Positions 55,016 to 64,000 of a stretch of 64,000 nt of DNA are shown here, piece by piece. The translations under genes and the position numbers were made by a program. Within the stretch, counting starts at the first letter, position 1; every line of letters starts with the position of its first letter. Below the pieces are notes generated by a model. That model saw nothing but the letters and a program-made list of their open reading frames with translations. It was not told the origin of the DNA and did no database searches. Source of the DNA: Lepidonotus clava (lineage: Eukaryota; Annelida; Polychaeta; Phyllodocida; Polynoidae); NCBI GenBank assembly GCA_936440205.1, contig OW387135.1, positions 25,336,792 to 25,400,791 on the forward strand, read 5' to 3'.

Positions 55016-55674
55016 TTGGTAAAATCCTAAAAGAATGGCCCAACGAACCTTCCCTTGGTAGGTAGCGCCCTCTGGTGGGGGCGGCTAATCCGTTTCCTTC
55101 TCAGGGGGACGATGATCCTTCCCTCCGTGTCCGCAGGGAAAGTAGTGGTTCCCTTTGGATTGCTATGTGGCCGGAGGGCTAGACAGTTCCCCATGAGTCG
55201 GTGGATCAGTGTCCCAGCTAAGTTCTCTTTCTGCTCCTTCCAGGAGAAGTCGGAAGTTGAACAATTTCTATCTCCAACTTCTGTTCAGAGACAGAATCAA
55301 TGTCCATCTCCGTCTCCCCCCGGGCTGGGTTGTGCGTACAATCACCTGCAGCAGAGGTGACCGTCTAGGAGCAGAGTTGCGGACCGACTGGTGGATCGGC
55401 GCGGATCCCACGAAATTATAACCGATCCGCTTGTCCATGCCGTCTCCATATTTGGAGCTGTATCTTGTTTCAGGTGGGGGGAACGCTTGCATCCGGTCCC
55501 AGGAGATGACGCCAAACCACTGGCATCTCCCCTGGTGTGCGCACCCTCCCTTTCTGCCACGCCCCTGGGCGCGGCGAGGTGGCCGTGAGGTAGACCACCT
55601 GTTCCATTAGCGTTGATGCTAACGGTGCCGCTCCGCCGGACCTTTATTTTCACAGGGCGGCTAGATTTCCTGCA

Positions 55675-58600
55675 TTAATCATCCATGTCGTCGCTTTCCC
55701 CGCCGTTGGACAGAGCGACGTAGTTAGGGCGGCGGTTCCGACGTAGGTTATAGCCACCTTTCGTCGGGACATGGTCCTTTACTGTTTTTCCTGGGCTCTG
55801 TTCCGATGTATCCAAGATCGGCACATCACCGCAGGGTAGTTTTATGGGCTTGTTGTTGCCTGGAGGGGATCTCCCCTCCAACGGTTGGCTTTTGCCCCTT
55901 CGTTTAGCTCGTTTGCGTTTCCTCTGTCCATTAGCGCCAGCTGTTCCCCGTTCACAGGCGGCTTTATTAGGAACAAAGGATAATTTTGGTGACAGCGCGG
56001 TGTCCGCACTGGCGCCCTGACCATCAGTGATTTGCCCATCCGTTTCTGCTAAATCAGTGGGACTTGGACCAGGTTTTTGTGTAGGTACCTTCCTGGCCAT
56101 AGGAATTGCATCATGCTCACGGGGACCGGTCGTTCCCGTTGAGTTTTCAGTCTCAGCACCCCTTATTTCGCCATCTTCCTCAGCGATTTCACCCGTCGGA
56201 GTGTGATGCAATTCAGGGTTTCGGTCAGGATCTGCCCCTTTTGAGTTAGTGATTTTCGCTTCTCTCACCATTTTGGGAATGTTATGAGGGACGGCGGGGG
56301 ACCAAGGCCCATGTGCAGGTTTGAGTTTTGAAATGTTTACTAGATGTGGTACCTGTTTCCCAGTTTTTAAAGACACTAGTCTAACAAGGTGGTCCCCTTT
56401 TGTTTCAATTACCCTGAATGGCCCGGTATACCTGTTTGAGAACTTAGACGCTTTATTTTCACTAGCTAAAGGGTCGTACATGTATACCATATCACCTTCG
56501 TACATCTGAGTGGGCCGCGCCCGCTCATCAATTCGCAGCCTCAGATCTTTTTCATAGTTTTGAACAACTCGTTCTGCCATATTCTTAAACATAGCAATGT
56601 TGTCCTTTGTTTGCATGAAGAACTCGCAGTCGTTCAGCGTTTCAGGAATTGTTCCCTGCTCAGGCATTCCCATGCTAATTGGATCTCTGCCAAACAGCAA
56701 GGTATGCGGGCTGTATCCCGACCGTACACTGATTGTGGATCTAACTGTCCATAATGCAATGGGAAGTAGATCGATCCAGTTACAGTGGTCGTCAGGGATA
56801 TAATAAGCAATCAGGTTTTCAATGGTTTTATGTAGTCTTTCTACTCGAGCGTTGCCAGTCGGCATTCGCCCGGTAGTGAACGTTTGTTTGCACGCTAGTC
56901 GGGTAGTAATCTCCCGGAACAGTCCTGATAGGAAGGCCGCCCCCCGGTCTGTGTGCAGACGGTTTACCCGCCCATACCGACACACTATCCCGGTCAGGAA
57001 ACAGTTGGCCGCGGTTTGCGCAGTGGAGTCTTTCGTGGTGAAAGCCTCCGGCCAACCTGTTAGTAGGTCTATGAAGGTCATGATATATTTTGACCCATCC
57101 CTAGCCCTCTTTAGTGGCCCGATGAAATCACACTGTACCACCTCAAAGGGTCGAGTCGGCCTCTCCCAAGACTTAGCTAAGGCCTTGAAATGTGGGGCCC
57201 GTCTCCTTAGAGAACAGGTTTCACAGGCCTTCACATAGTCTGTAATGTCGGCGTTCATGTTTCGCCAGTAGAACCTGTCAGAGATTTTGGTAGTGAGATT
57301 ACTGATACCTACATGTCCTCCAGCTAAGATATCATTATGCAACAGTCTCAGGACTCTGGGAATTAACTGTCCTGGAACTATCATTCGTGGTTTCAGCCTT
57401 ACCAACTGGTCTTGGTGTTTGTTATACCTTTTGACGTTGAACCTACAAAGTACTCCTGGCGCGACCATTCCCACAAAGTCGGCTTGATCCATTATTCGCC
57501 TAGCCTCGAGGGGATCTGGTGGCAGGTCTCCGTCTTGTAGATAGTCAATTAGTTGTGCGCACTCCGCATCTTGGAGTTGCGCGTTTATCACCGTAGCCAC
57601 GGAAAGCTCCCCATCCTGAATTTCAGCCTCGAACAATTCACATCCCACGGCGGGTTCATATTCCTCACCGGGGACATGTTCGTGGTGAACTCTGGACAGG
57701 TAGTCCGGTAAGAAATGGGTTGCTCCTGGCTCATAGGTGATTTCAAAATCAAAGTCTGACAGCGCCAAAGCCCACCGCCTTAGCCTAGCAGACGGGGCCT
57801 TGTAGGCACTCTGTAACAGGGGAATCAATGGTTTGTGATCGGTTACTATAGTAATCTTAGCTCCTTGTAACATATCCTCATAGTTCTTAATACTCTTAAT
57901 CACCGCCAGAGCCTCCTTTTCTGTTACCGAATAGTTTAATTCGGCGTCTCGGAGAGTACATCCCCAGAAAGCAACCGGACGGTAGATTTCATCTAGTTTG
58001 TGACAAACCGCTGCACCGCACGCGGCGTCTGATGCATCTGTTAGCAGATAGAAATGCCCTCCTATATCCGGATGGATTAGTAAGGGTGGCGAGGTGAGCA
58101 GTTTCTTTAACTGTTGAAACGCTTCCTCGCAAGCCTCCGTCCACTCAAAATAGACTTCTTTCTTTAGCAGCCGATTTAATGGTTTAGCTAAATCAGCAAA
58201 ATTTGGGACAAACTGACGGTAGTAGTTACACAGCCCCAGAAAGGATTTAATAGTTTTCACATTATGCGGACGGTTAAAGGCTGTAATCTTTTCTGTGGTT
58301 ACCTTTTGTGTAGCCACTCCTTCCGCGTTTACTACGTGGCCAAGGAAATTGATTTCACTGCGGCACCACTCACACTTTGATGGCTTCAATTTGAGATTAG
58401 CTCTCGCCAAGGCTTGGAGAACCACCTCAACACTTGCCAGGTGTTCTTCAAATGTAGTGTCGTAGACGATTACGTCGTCTAAATATGCTAAGCAGGTTCT
58501 AGGAATCAATCCCTTTAGCGCTATGGCCATTACCTTGGTAAACTGCCAAGGCGCTCCAACTAAGCCAAATGGTACACGCTTATACTGATACACACCCATC

Positions 58601-59916
58601 GGGGTTTCAAAAGCGGTATATTTTCTACTGTCTTCTTCGATTACACACTGATGATAGCCGCTCAACAGATCTAAAGCTGTCCACATAGTGGGTTTCTTGT
58701 AAGCCATATATAGGAAAAGCGAGCGAGCCGTGGGCATGGGGAATTTATCTTTAAAAGTGACTTGATTAAGCATGCGAAAGTCTGTACAGAGCCTAGGCTT
58801 GCCATCTTTTTTCTGCACTACCACCAGCGGGCTTCGCCAAGCCGATTCGCTGGGCTCTATGACACCTATATCTATGAGTTGCCTAACCTGTTCATCGATG
58901 ATATCCATTTTCTGTGGCGAGTATCGGTATGGTCTAGAACTTATGACTCCTTGCGACTCATCCACAATGATTCTCATCGGCGCTATTTCACAGTGACCTA
59001 ACTCTTCCATTGAGAACGCTAGTGCATTCCTGTTGTTATTAAGCATTTGCCTAAACCTTACCTGTTGTTCTTCGTTTAAGCACGACTCGGTTAGATCTAT
59101 TTTACTTACATTTTCATCCATTTTACCTCGGGATTTCTCCTCAGAGGTTTGGCTTTCCATTTGCACTGCGTCTTTCATTACTTCTACAGAAATCCTACAG
59201 ATGGACATTGGGGTCTCTGTTTTAGTTAGATAACACAAGTCTAGGAACTCTTCTATCTGATCTTGGTTTACCTCAGGCACTGCGCATTCTTCCGCAAAAG
59301 CTAACACTTCCTGGGGAGTGATTTCTTGCATTTCATCTAGCGGATTCATGACTTTGATCCACCACTGACTTCCCACCGTATTCACGCACCCCTCCACTAG
59401 GACCGGGGCAGTGACTGCTGGTGCGCAGTAAGCCACTGGTGAGTCTAATCCCAGCGGCTCTCGGGTGGTAACCGGTATGATGCATTCATTCCCCGGCGGA
59501 ATTTTCACTGTTTCTTTGCTAACTATAGGGTTTCCACAAAACACTTCTATCTTTGCGCCTGGTAGAGATAAATCTGATCGAAGCACTGTTAATAAGTTTC
59601 TCCCGATTACTATTAGGTGGCATAGATCGTCCACTATGTTGAAATCATAGCAGACCACCGATCCCTGGATTGAAAACTTACATCTAATTTGTTCTAGTAT
59701 TACTTGAGACGAGTTGTCTGCTAGACTGATGTTTCCTTTCGATACCTTCCATTCATCTAAAATGCATTGTTTAGGGATCTGCCGTTTACAATGGGTGGAC
59801 ATGAAGCAATCGCTCGCTCCTGTGTCTACCAAGGATCTAACCTCCTTCTGATCATCAAATCTTAACGTTAAGAAAAATGCTTCGTCTCCTATCTCTCTCC
59901 TAGCCGGTCCGTCCAC
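55675..59916 (-). CDS. pol: pol of the Gypsy-type element
   Basis: About 1413 codons. Aspartic protease with LVDTGASDCF (residues 30-39). Reverse transcriptase with LDLLSGYHQ and the catalytic YLDDVIVYD (about 480). RNase H from LLTDASDAACGAAV (about 627). Integrase zinc-binding HHCC module ending CETCSLRRRAP (about 905), and catalytic core with QCDFIGPL, LHTDRGAAF and NARVERLHK (about 930-1022, the D-D-E residues). A GPY/F module (YTGPFRVIETKGDHLVRL, about 1167) and a basic, disordered tail of about 200 residues complete it. No chromodomain seen. It is in another frame from gag and has no good ATG at the start, so expression by frameshift or spliced RNA, as is usual in the family, is likely. 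Confidence 0.93.
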   Translation of the reverse strand: MDGPARREIGDEAFFLTLRFDDQKEVRSLVDTGASDCFMSTHCKRQIPKQCILDEWKVSKGNISLADNSSQVILEQIRCKFSIQGSVVCYDFNIVDDLCHLIVIGRNLLTVLRSDLSLPGAKIEVFCGNPIVSKETVKIPPGNECIIPVTTREPLGLDSPVAYCAPAVTAPVLVEGCVNTVGSQWWIKVMNPLDEMQEITPQEVLAFAEECAVPEVNQDQIEEFLDLCYLTKTETPMSICRISVEVMKDAVQMESQTSEEKSRGKMDENVSKIDLTESCLNEEQQVRFRQMLNNNRNALAFSMEELGHCEIAPMRIIVDESQGVISSRPYRYSPQKMDIIDEQVRQLIDIGVIEPSESAWRSPLVVVQKKDGKPRLCTDFRMLNQVTFKDKFPMPTARSLFLYMAYKKPTMWTALDLLSGYHQCVIEEDSRKYTAFETPMGVYQYKRVPFGLVGAPWQFTKVMAIALKGLIPRTCLAYLDDVIVYDTTFEEHLASVEVVLQALARANLKLKPSKCEWCRSEINFLGHVVNAEGVATQKVTTEKITAFNRPHNVKTIKSFLGLCNYYRQFVPNFADLAKPLNRLLKKEVYFEWTEACEEAFQQLKKLLTSPPLLIHPDIGGHFYLLTDASDAACGAAVCHKLDEIYRPVAFWGCTLRDAELNYSVTEKEALAVIKSIKNYEDMLQGAKITIVTDHKPLIPLLQSAYKAPSARLRRWALALSDFDFEITYEPGATHFLPDYLSRVHHEHVPGEEYEPAVGCELFEAEIQDGELSVATVINAQLQDAECAQLIDYLQDGDLPPDPLEARRIMDQADFVGMVAPGVLCRFNVKRYNKHQDQLVRLKPRMIVPGQLIPRVLRLLHNDILAGGHVGISNLTTKISDRFYWRNMNADITDYVKACETCSLRRRAPHFKALAKSWERPTRPFEVVQCDFIGPLKRARDGSKYIMTFIDLLTGWPEAFTTKDSTAQTAANCFLTGIVCRYGRVNRLHTDRGAAFLSGLFREITTRLACKQTFTTGRMPTGNARVERLHKTIENLIAYYIPDDHCNWIDLLPIALWTVRSTISVRSGYSPHTLLFGRDPISMGMPEQGTIPETLNDCEFFMQTKDNIAMFKNMAERVVQNYEKDLRLRIDERARPTQMYEGDMVYMYDPLASENKASKFSNRYTGPFRVIETKGDHLVRLVSLKTGKQVPHLVNISKLKPAHGPWSPAVPHNIPKMVREAKITNSKGADPDRNPELHHTPTGEIAEEDGEIRGAETENSTGTTGPREHDAIPMARKVPTQKPGPSPTDLAETDGQITDGQGASADTALSPKLSFVPNKAACERGTAGANGQRKRKRAKRRGKSQPLEGRSPPGNNKPIKLPCGDVPILDTSEQSPGKTVKDHVPTKGGYNLRRNRRPNYVALSNGGESDDMDD

Positions 59917-59954
59917 TGCGCCTAATTCTATCGTGGAATGAACGGACCCTTCCT

Positions 59955-62900
59955 CTAGTTTCCCTGATTCTTTTGTTCGGTACCACTGGCTTTGCTATCT
60001 TTGTAGATCCGCGGGGGTTTTTCCCTCAACCTATTCTTCAACCACAAGCACGCTTCTGTAGAGTGACCATGCTGTTGGTGAATGATACAAAACTTACTTT
60101 CATCAAAAGGCAACCTGGGTCTCTCTACTTTCTGTTGAGTTGGCAGATTCTTTCCCTTATCTGCCTCTCTGTTCGGGGCGGTATTGGATTTAGGCTTCTG
60201 ATCTGAATTTCTTTCACCTTTCTGATTTTCGTACCTATCTTTTCTCTCATAACCTTGCTGTTTAAAGTTACCACCACTCTGGGGAGTCCCGCTTTGCCCT
60301 GGCTTTGGTTTCTGGAACCATGGAGCGGCCTCCAGTCGGGCCAGCACCACTCCAAATCGTTCGGAGATGGAGTTTAGGGCCGCGGTCTCCTCTGATTCTT
60401 GGCTTCCAGCCAGTTCGCTCACTGCATTAGATATTTTAGTTCCCCCTTTGCCTTTGTCCAACGACTCTAGTCTCGTTGCACAATCCACTGCTTCGGTGAA
60501 CGACTTAGGGTCCAGTATAGCTACCTGTCTGGCTACGCCCTGTTTTAATCCTTCTAAAAACACAGCTAACATCATACTTTCACTTGCCTCTGCCTTAACT
60601 TGCTTTTGTTTCAGGACACCTGCAAATTCAATCACACTCTGGTCCTTTCCTTGTTTAAGGCCACAGAACTCTGCGTGTTTCTGCCACTTAGCTCTTCGAT
60701 CGCCGAAGATCTTTGTCATTTGAGTTTCTAATTTCTCAAATGTATTCTTCTCGCTTTCAGCTAAGGCTCCTGCCCAGTCATCTGCCCGTCCCTTCAGGCC
60801 TAATAACGCCATATTCAGGAGATGGGCGTCCGACCAATCATAGATAGCTTTCAGTCGCTTCAATTCCCTGAAATACTTTTCTATCTGCTCATCCTCCTTC
60901 CCACTAAACCATGGTAATCTAATATTTGGTCCCCTTTGATGACCGTTATGGGAAGTTTCCCGCACTGGTGAGGGTACTTGGCCCCAGGCCGTGTTCAGTT
61001 GCGGGAAGATACTCCAGAGATTTGGCTGGTTCGGAGGGTTCGGAGGATTGTTCTGACCTGGTGGGCCCGGCGGACCTGGCGGTCCCGGCGGGCCGGGCGG
61101 TGGAGGCCCCGGTGGATTTGGGGGGTTATTCTGACCCGGCGGGTCCGGCGGACCTGGCGGGTTGGGTTGATTAGGTTGGTTTGGGGGAACGTTACCAGGT
61201 CCTGGTGGGTTCGCCTGGTTATTCTGGCCTGCCGGAGCTTGCTGACCCTGTTGGTCACCCACTCTACCTCGGCCTGCGTTAAGATTGGCTGCGATCGCCA
61301 TCGCCTGCATTAAGTAAGGGAACATGTTTTGCTCGACCCCACCCCCTGCTGGCACGGCTCGGCCAGGCTGTTGGCCTGGTTGGCCATTCCCATCATCTTG
61401 TTGCAGTCCCCCAAGGTTTACCCCAGGATTAGGCTGCTGTATTCCCGGATTCGCACCACCATTTCCCCCTTCACCGGGTTGCTGGAGTCCCCCAGGGTTT
61501 ATCCCCAGATTGGGCTGATTCGGAGGGGGATTATTAATAAGGTTTTGGGGAGGGTTGTTGAGAAGGTTTTGAGGAGGGTTGTTGAGAAGGTTTTGAGGAG
61601 GGTTGTTGAGAAGGTTTTGAGGAGGGTTGTTGAGAAGGTTTTGAGGAGGGTTAGGCCCTTGTGGGTTGGCCTGATTATCCTGGCCTCCCTGGACCTGCTG
61701 ATTAAGAGGAGGAATAAGTCCTTGAGGGTTGGCCTGATCGTTCTGGCCCCCTTGAACTTGTTGATTAAGGGGAGGATTGGCCTGATTACCTTGACCTCCT
61801 TGGGCCTGTTGATTAAGAGGAGGAATAAGTCCTTGAGGGTTGGCCTGATCGTTCTGGCCCCCTTGAACTTGTTGATTAAGGGGAGGATTGGCCTGATTAC
61901 CTTGACCTCCTTGGGCCTGTTGATTAAGAGGAGGAATAAGTCCTTGAGGGTTGGCCTGATCGTTCTGGCCCCCTTGAACTTGTTGATTAAGGGGAGGATT
62001 GGCCTGATTACCTTGGCCTCCTTGGGCCTGTTGATTAAGAGGAGGATTGGCCTGATTACCTTGGCCTCCTTGGGCCTGTTGACCCTGTTGGTTTCCCCCT
62101 CCTCCTCGACCTGCCTGTATAGGGGCTGCCATTGCCTGCCTTATGAAAGGGTACAATATATGTTGTTGTATGGGCCCAAGGTCTATCCCGCCTCCTGCCT
62201 GCACGCCTCGGCCCGGCTGCTGGATTAGGATCTGGCCATTCCCATTGTTTTGTTGAGGTCCCCCAGGGTTCATCCCACGGTTAGGATGCCATGCCCCCAG
62301 ATCTACACCCCCAGCTCCCCCTTCACCGGGTTGCTGGCGTTGATCTCTATCCTCTCTTTCTTCTACTAGATCCATCAAAGGAACGCCTCCTTCCGCCATA
62401 TTATTTTCGTGGAGGTTTTGTATATCGTGATCGTCCCACTGTTCTTTCACAGGTATTTCTTCTACACTAATTTCGTCCTCACTTTCTAGTTTAGCTTTCT
62501 TACCTGTGTCTAAAACATCCTCGGTAATAAGTTCGTATGAAGACGAGGTTGATTTATCTTCTCTAGCTAATTTTCTATCAGGACTACCCTCTCTGACATC
62601 TGCGGCTGCTTGTTCTGTCTCGCTATTTTCTTCCTCGTACTCGTCCTCGTATTCTTCATACGATTCATGAGTTAGAGTGTTAAAATCTTGTGCTTTGAGC
62701 GTTACATTTTCTTCACTATCCTGATCGCTTAGCCTCTCTAAATCTATGTGCTTTTCGGGGCTTGAGTCTGCCCACTGCTTTAATATTTCGGCTGGATCAA
62801 AGGCCCGAGCTTCCGCTCTTTTACTAGCTTGGTCTAAGTTCGTTTCTACACCGTAAGTTAATCGATAGGGTTGTAAACTGCCTACTTTCTCGCTGTTTCC

Positions 62901-63662
62901 CTCTGCTTCCCTTCCCACTCCCCTATCCCCTCCCACTGTTTTTCCTTTAGCTACAGTGGAATAAGGAATGGACGCCCCCGGGTTGGGGTGAGTTGGTGTT
63001 ACCAGTGGGTGACTGATAAACTCAAGTCGTTGGGGTAATGGATAGGTGAGAGAGCTCCCATCAGGTAGGATTACCGGATTTTCGGGGCGTTTTCCCCCTG
63101 ATGGGCTGGAGTTATCCGCGGTGTTTTGTCGTTGTTTTAGGTTTCCTGAAGAAAATAGGTTATCTTCATTGGAAACTTCCTGTTCGCTTTCACCTCCCGC
63201 TGCGGGTAGTAAACGATAAGGAACACTTTGGTTACACCACGGATTGTTCACATCAGATTCACAGGTGGAGCGAGAGCTAGTACCAGTTTCGTGGTCCGTA
63301 GGTGGTACGTACCCTGGGTTCCAATATTGCTGATATTCCGTGAGACGGTTCTTCCCTTCAACTCGTCCCGAGTGTGTTAGGGTTTCAAGTCCTTCGTCAA
63401 GAACCGGCCTATCTTTGGACCCTAGGTGCCAGGGAAATGGTTTACCTTTGCCACGGGTTTGGTAATTTTGTGCACCTTCGGGGCAGAGCTGCTTGGGTCT
63501 GGCTGCGACCTCCTGTCTCTGTGCCTCCCCGTCTAAGGGATTACCTACCAGGTGGCGGTTTTCCACATTCCCTGTATATGATGTTGACACATCGTGTCCT
63601 GCGGGCCGCAAAGATTGAGGCTTGGGGTTAGAGGAAGCCTCAAAGTCACCGGTGGCTGACAT
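59955..63662 (-). CDS. gag: gag of the Gypsy-type element
   Basis: I choose the ATG at 63662 (MSATGDFEAS); the open frame goes on to 63683. About 1235 codons, long for gag. The first 450 residues are polar and acidic. Residues about 470-900 are Gln/Asn/Pro/Gly-rich with tandem repeats. The capsid domain starts at about 914 (LPWFSGKEDEQIEKYFREL, then GLKGRADDWAGAL and FLEGLKQGVARQVAI). A zinc-knuckle-like CIIHQQHGHSTEAC is at about 1190. The capsid and knuckle would build the particle and bind the genome RNA. The frame ends shortly before pol begins. Confidence 0.9.
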   Translation of the reverse strand: MSATGDFEASSNPKPQSLRPAGHDVSTSYTGNVENRHLVGNPLDGEAQRQEVAARPKQLCPEGAQNYQTRGKGKPFPWHLGSKDRPVLDEGLETLTHSGRVEGKNRLTEYQQYWNPGYVPPTDHETGTSSRSTCESDVNNPWCNQSVPYRLLPAAGGESEQEVSNEDNLFSSGNLKQRQNTADNSSPSGGKRPENPVILPDGSSLTYPLPQRLEFISHPLVTPTHPNPGASIPYSTVAKGKTVGGDRGVGREAEGNSEKVGSLQPYRLTYGVETNLDQASKRAEARAFDPAEILKQWADSSPEKHIDLERLSDQDSEENVTLKAQDFNTLTHESYEEYEDEYEEENSETEQAAADVREGSPDRKLAREDKSTSSSYELITEDVLDTGKKAKLESEDEISVEEIPVKEQWDDHDIQNLHENNMAEGGVPLMDLVEEREDRDQRQQPGEGGAGGVDLGAWHPNRGMNPGGPQQNNGNGQILIQQPGRGVQAGGGIDLGPIQQHILYPFIRQAMAAPIQAGRGGGGNQQGQQAQGGQGNQANPPLNQQAQGGQGNQANPPLNQQVQGGQNDQANPQGLIPPLNQQAQGGQGNQANPPLNQQVQGGQNDQANPQGLIPPLNQQAQGGQGNQANPPLNQQVQGGQNDQANPQGLIPPLNQQVQGGQDNQANPQGPNPPQNLLNNPPQNLLNNPPQNLLNNPPQNLLNNPPQNLINNPPPNQPNLGINPGGLQQPGEGGNGGANPGIQQPNPGVNLGGLQQDDGNGQPGQQPGRAVPAGGGVEQNMFPYLMQAMAIAANLNAGRGRVGDQQGQQAPAGQNNQANPPGPGNVPPNQPNQPNPPGPPDPPGQNNPPNPPGPPPPGPPGPPGPPGPPGQNNPPNPPNQPNLWSIFPQLNTAWGQVPSPVRETSHNGHQRGPNIRLPWFSGKEDEQIEKYFRELKRLKAIYDWSDAHLLNMALLGLKGRADDWAGALAESEKNTFEKLETQMTKIFGDRRAKWQKHAEFCGLKQGKDQSVIEFAGVLKQKQVKAEASESMMLAVFLEGLKQGVARQVAILDPKSFTEAVDCATRLESLDKGKGGTKISNAVSELAGSQESEETAALNSISERFGVVLARLEAAPWFQKPKPGQSGTPQSGGNFKQQGYERKDRYENQKGERNSDQKPKSNTAPNREADKGKNLPTQQKVERPRLPFDESKFCIIHQQHGHSTEACLWLKNRLREKPPRIYKDSKASGTEQKNQGN
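61530..62095 (-). repeat. In-frame tandem repeats in gag
   Basis: Two nested arrays. At about 61530-61650 five copies of a 27-bp unit encode NNPPQNLL-type repeats. At about 61690-62095 a 120-bp-scale unit encodes GGQNDQANPQGLIPPLNQQ alternating with GGQGNQANPPLNQQ. The plus strand stays open here over 299 codons only because of the repeats. Confidence 0.9.
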
Positions 63663-63712
63663 CAAGGATGAGCAAAACGGCACAAGTCATGTTTCGGGTA
63701 ATCTCCACCAAA

Positions 63713-64000
63713 TGAACTATTGTTAATGTTTGATTTAAGACTGCGTAAGGTTCGTGTATATCCAAGTCTTCATGAGTTGTTTTTCCAGAATGCCTGAGTA
63801 ATTCAGACTGCGTTTAAAGTTTGTCCGTTCACTTCCCAATAGTTCAAAAGAAATGAACGATGAGGGAGCTTCTTAATATGAAAGGGTTTTTATTCAATAA
63901 ACATCTCATCCCGAGTCAAAGCCACCATGTATAAGTCTTCATCAGTCCACCTCCCATCTCCTATCAGCAATCAACCACATTTAGAACACGAGTTGCTCCA
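63713..64000 (-). repeat. 5' LTR of the Gypsy-type element (cut by window edge)
   Basis: It begins on the plus strand with TGAACTATTGTTAATG and matches the copy at 44218 base for base to the window end. Read in element direction it ends ...AGTTCA, followed after TT by TGGTGGAGATTACCCG (63710 downwards), a plausible tRNA primer site starting TGG. I could not assign the tRNA. Confidence 0.9.

Larger units (their letters stand above)
44218..64000 (-). mobile_element. Ty3/Gypsy-type LTR element with env, antisense in an NDE1 intron
   Basis: The element reads on the minus strand: 5' LTR (63713 to beyond the right edge), gag, pol, two accessory ORFs, env, then the 3' LTR starting at 44218. The 288 bp visible of the 5' LTR are identical to 44218-44505, so insertion is recent. 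Pol domain order is protease, reverse transcriptase, RNase H, integrase, as in Ty3/Gypsy. All three large frames are open, so it looks whole as far as the window shows; I note no breaks. An env gene places it with the retrovirus-like Gypsy lineages such as errantiviruses, though whether by descent or separate capture is unknown. Confidence 0.93.

Noticed and set aside
61329-62228. 299-codon plus-strand ORF opposite to gag
   Set aside because: It follows the gag tandem repeats (LLIKRRNKSLRVGLIVLAPL repeats) and is their complement; no independent evidence.
1-64000. tRNA, rRNA or microRNA genes
   Set aside because: I saw no sequence with a convincing tRNA A/B box pair, rRNA segment or clean miRNA hairpin, though a covariance search was not possible.

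Overview
The window is animal nuclear DNA: spliced genes with GT/AG introns, a GC-moderate genome, and a dense load of DNA-transposon, Penelope-like and LTR elements. It carries parts of two host genes placed head to head. On the minus strand lies the 5' part of MARF1 (NYN ribonuclease, two RRMs and LOTUS repeats), with eleven coding exons from 17952 down to 1450 and more beyond the left edge. On the plus strand lies nudE (NDE1/NDEL1), with eight coding exons from 20838 to 44023 and its last exon(s) beyond the right edge. The same divergent pair (MARF1-NDE1) is found at human 16p13.11, so this looks like old bilaterian microsynteny. Exon sequence and repeat content suggest a marine invertebrate, perhaps a lancelet or a lophotrochozoan; I cannot decide which.

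Layout. 1-1.4 kb: an 11-bp minisatellite and a 262-bp tandem duplication. 1.45-18.3 kb: MARF1. Its 9.9-kb intron (2668-12595) holds a repeat element made of 118-bp units (3057-12567), into which a 6.9-kb Penelope-like element (4393-11332) has inserted, with an 8-bp target duplication. 18.3-20.8 kb: 5' untranslated exon(s) of MARF1 and a shared promoter region with a composite ETS/CRE site. 20.8-44 kb: nudE, whose introns hold at least six small inverted-repeat transposons and a second, inverted copy of the 118-bp-unit element (40313-42188). There may also be exon-like patches of an unrecognised minus-strand gene (35.6-39.5 kb). 44.2-64.0 kb: a young, whole-looking Ty3/Gypsy-type element with an env gene, lying antisense in a nudE intron and running off the right edge.

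Most interesting. (1) The 3' region of the Penelope-like element holds the complete core of a hammerhead ribozyme in two halves about 560 nt apart: the catalytic strand at 10700-10730 and the substrate strand at 11292-11303, joined by two perfect 5-bp stems. (2) The DNA between the halves has three copies of a hairpin with a shared purine-rich internal sequence. (3) The same element has a roughly 1157-codon first ORF, unlike known Penelope proteins, with 78-residue tandem repeats. (4) The env-bearing LTR element has two accessory ORFs that overlap in different frames between pol and env. It also has a 215-codon ORF on the opposite strand, probably inside its unusually long LTR, that resembles a degenerate SGNH-hydrolase fold.
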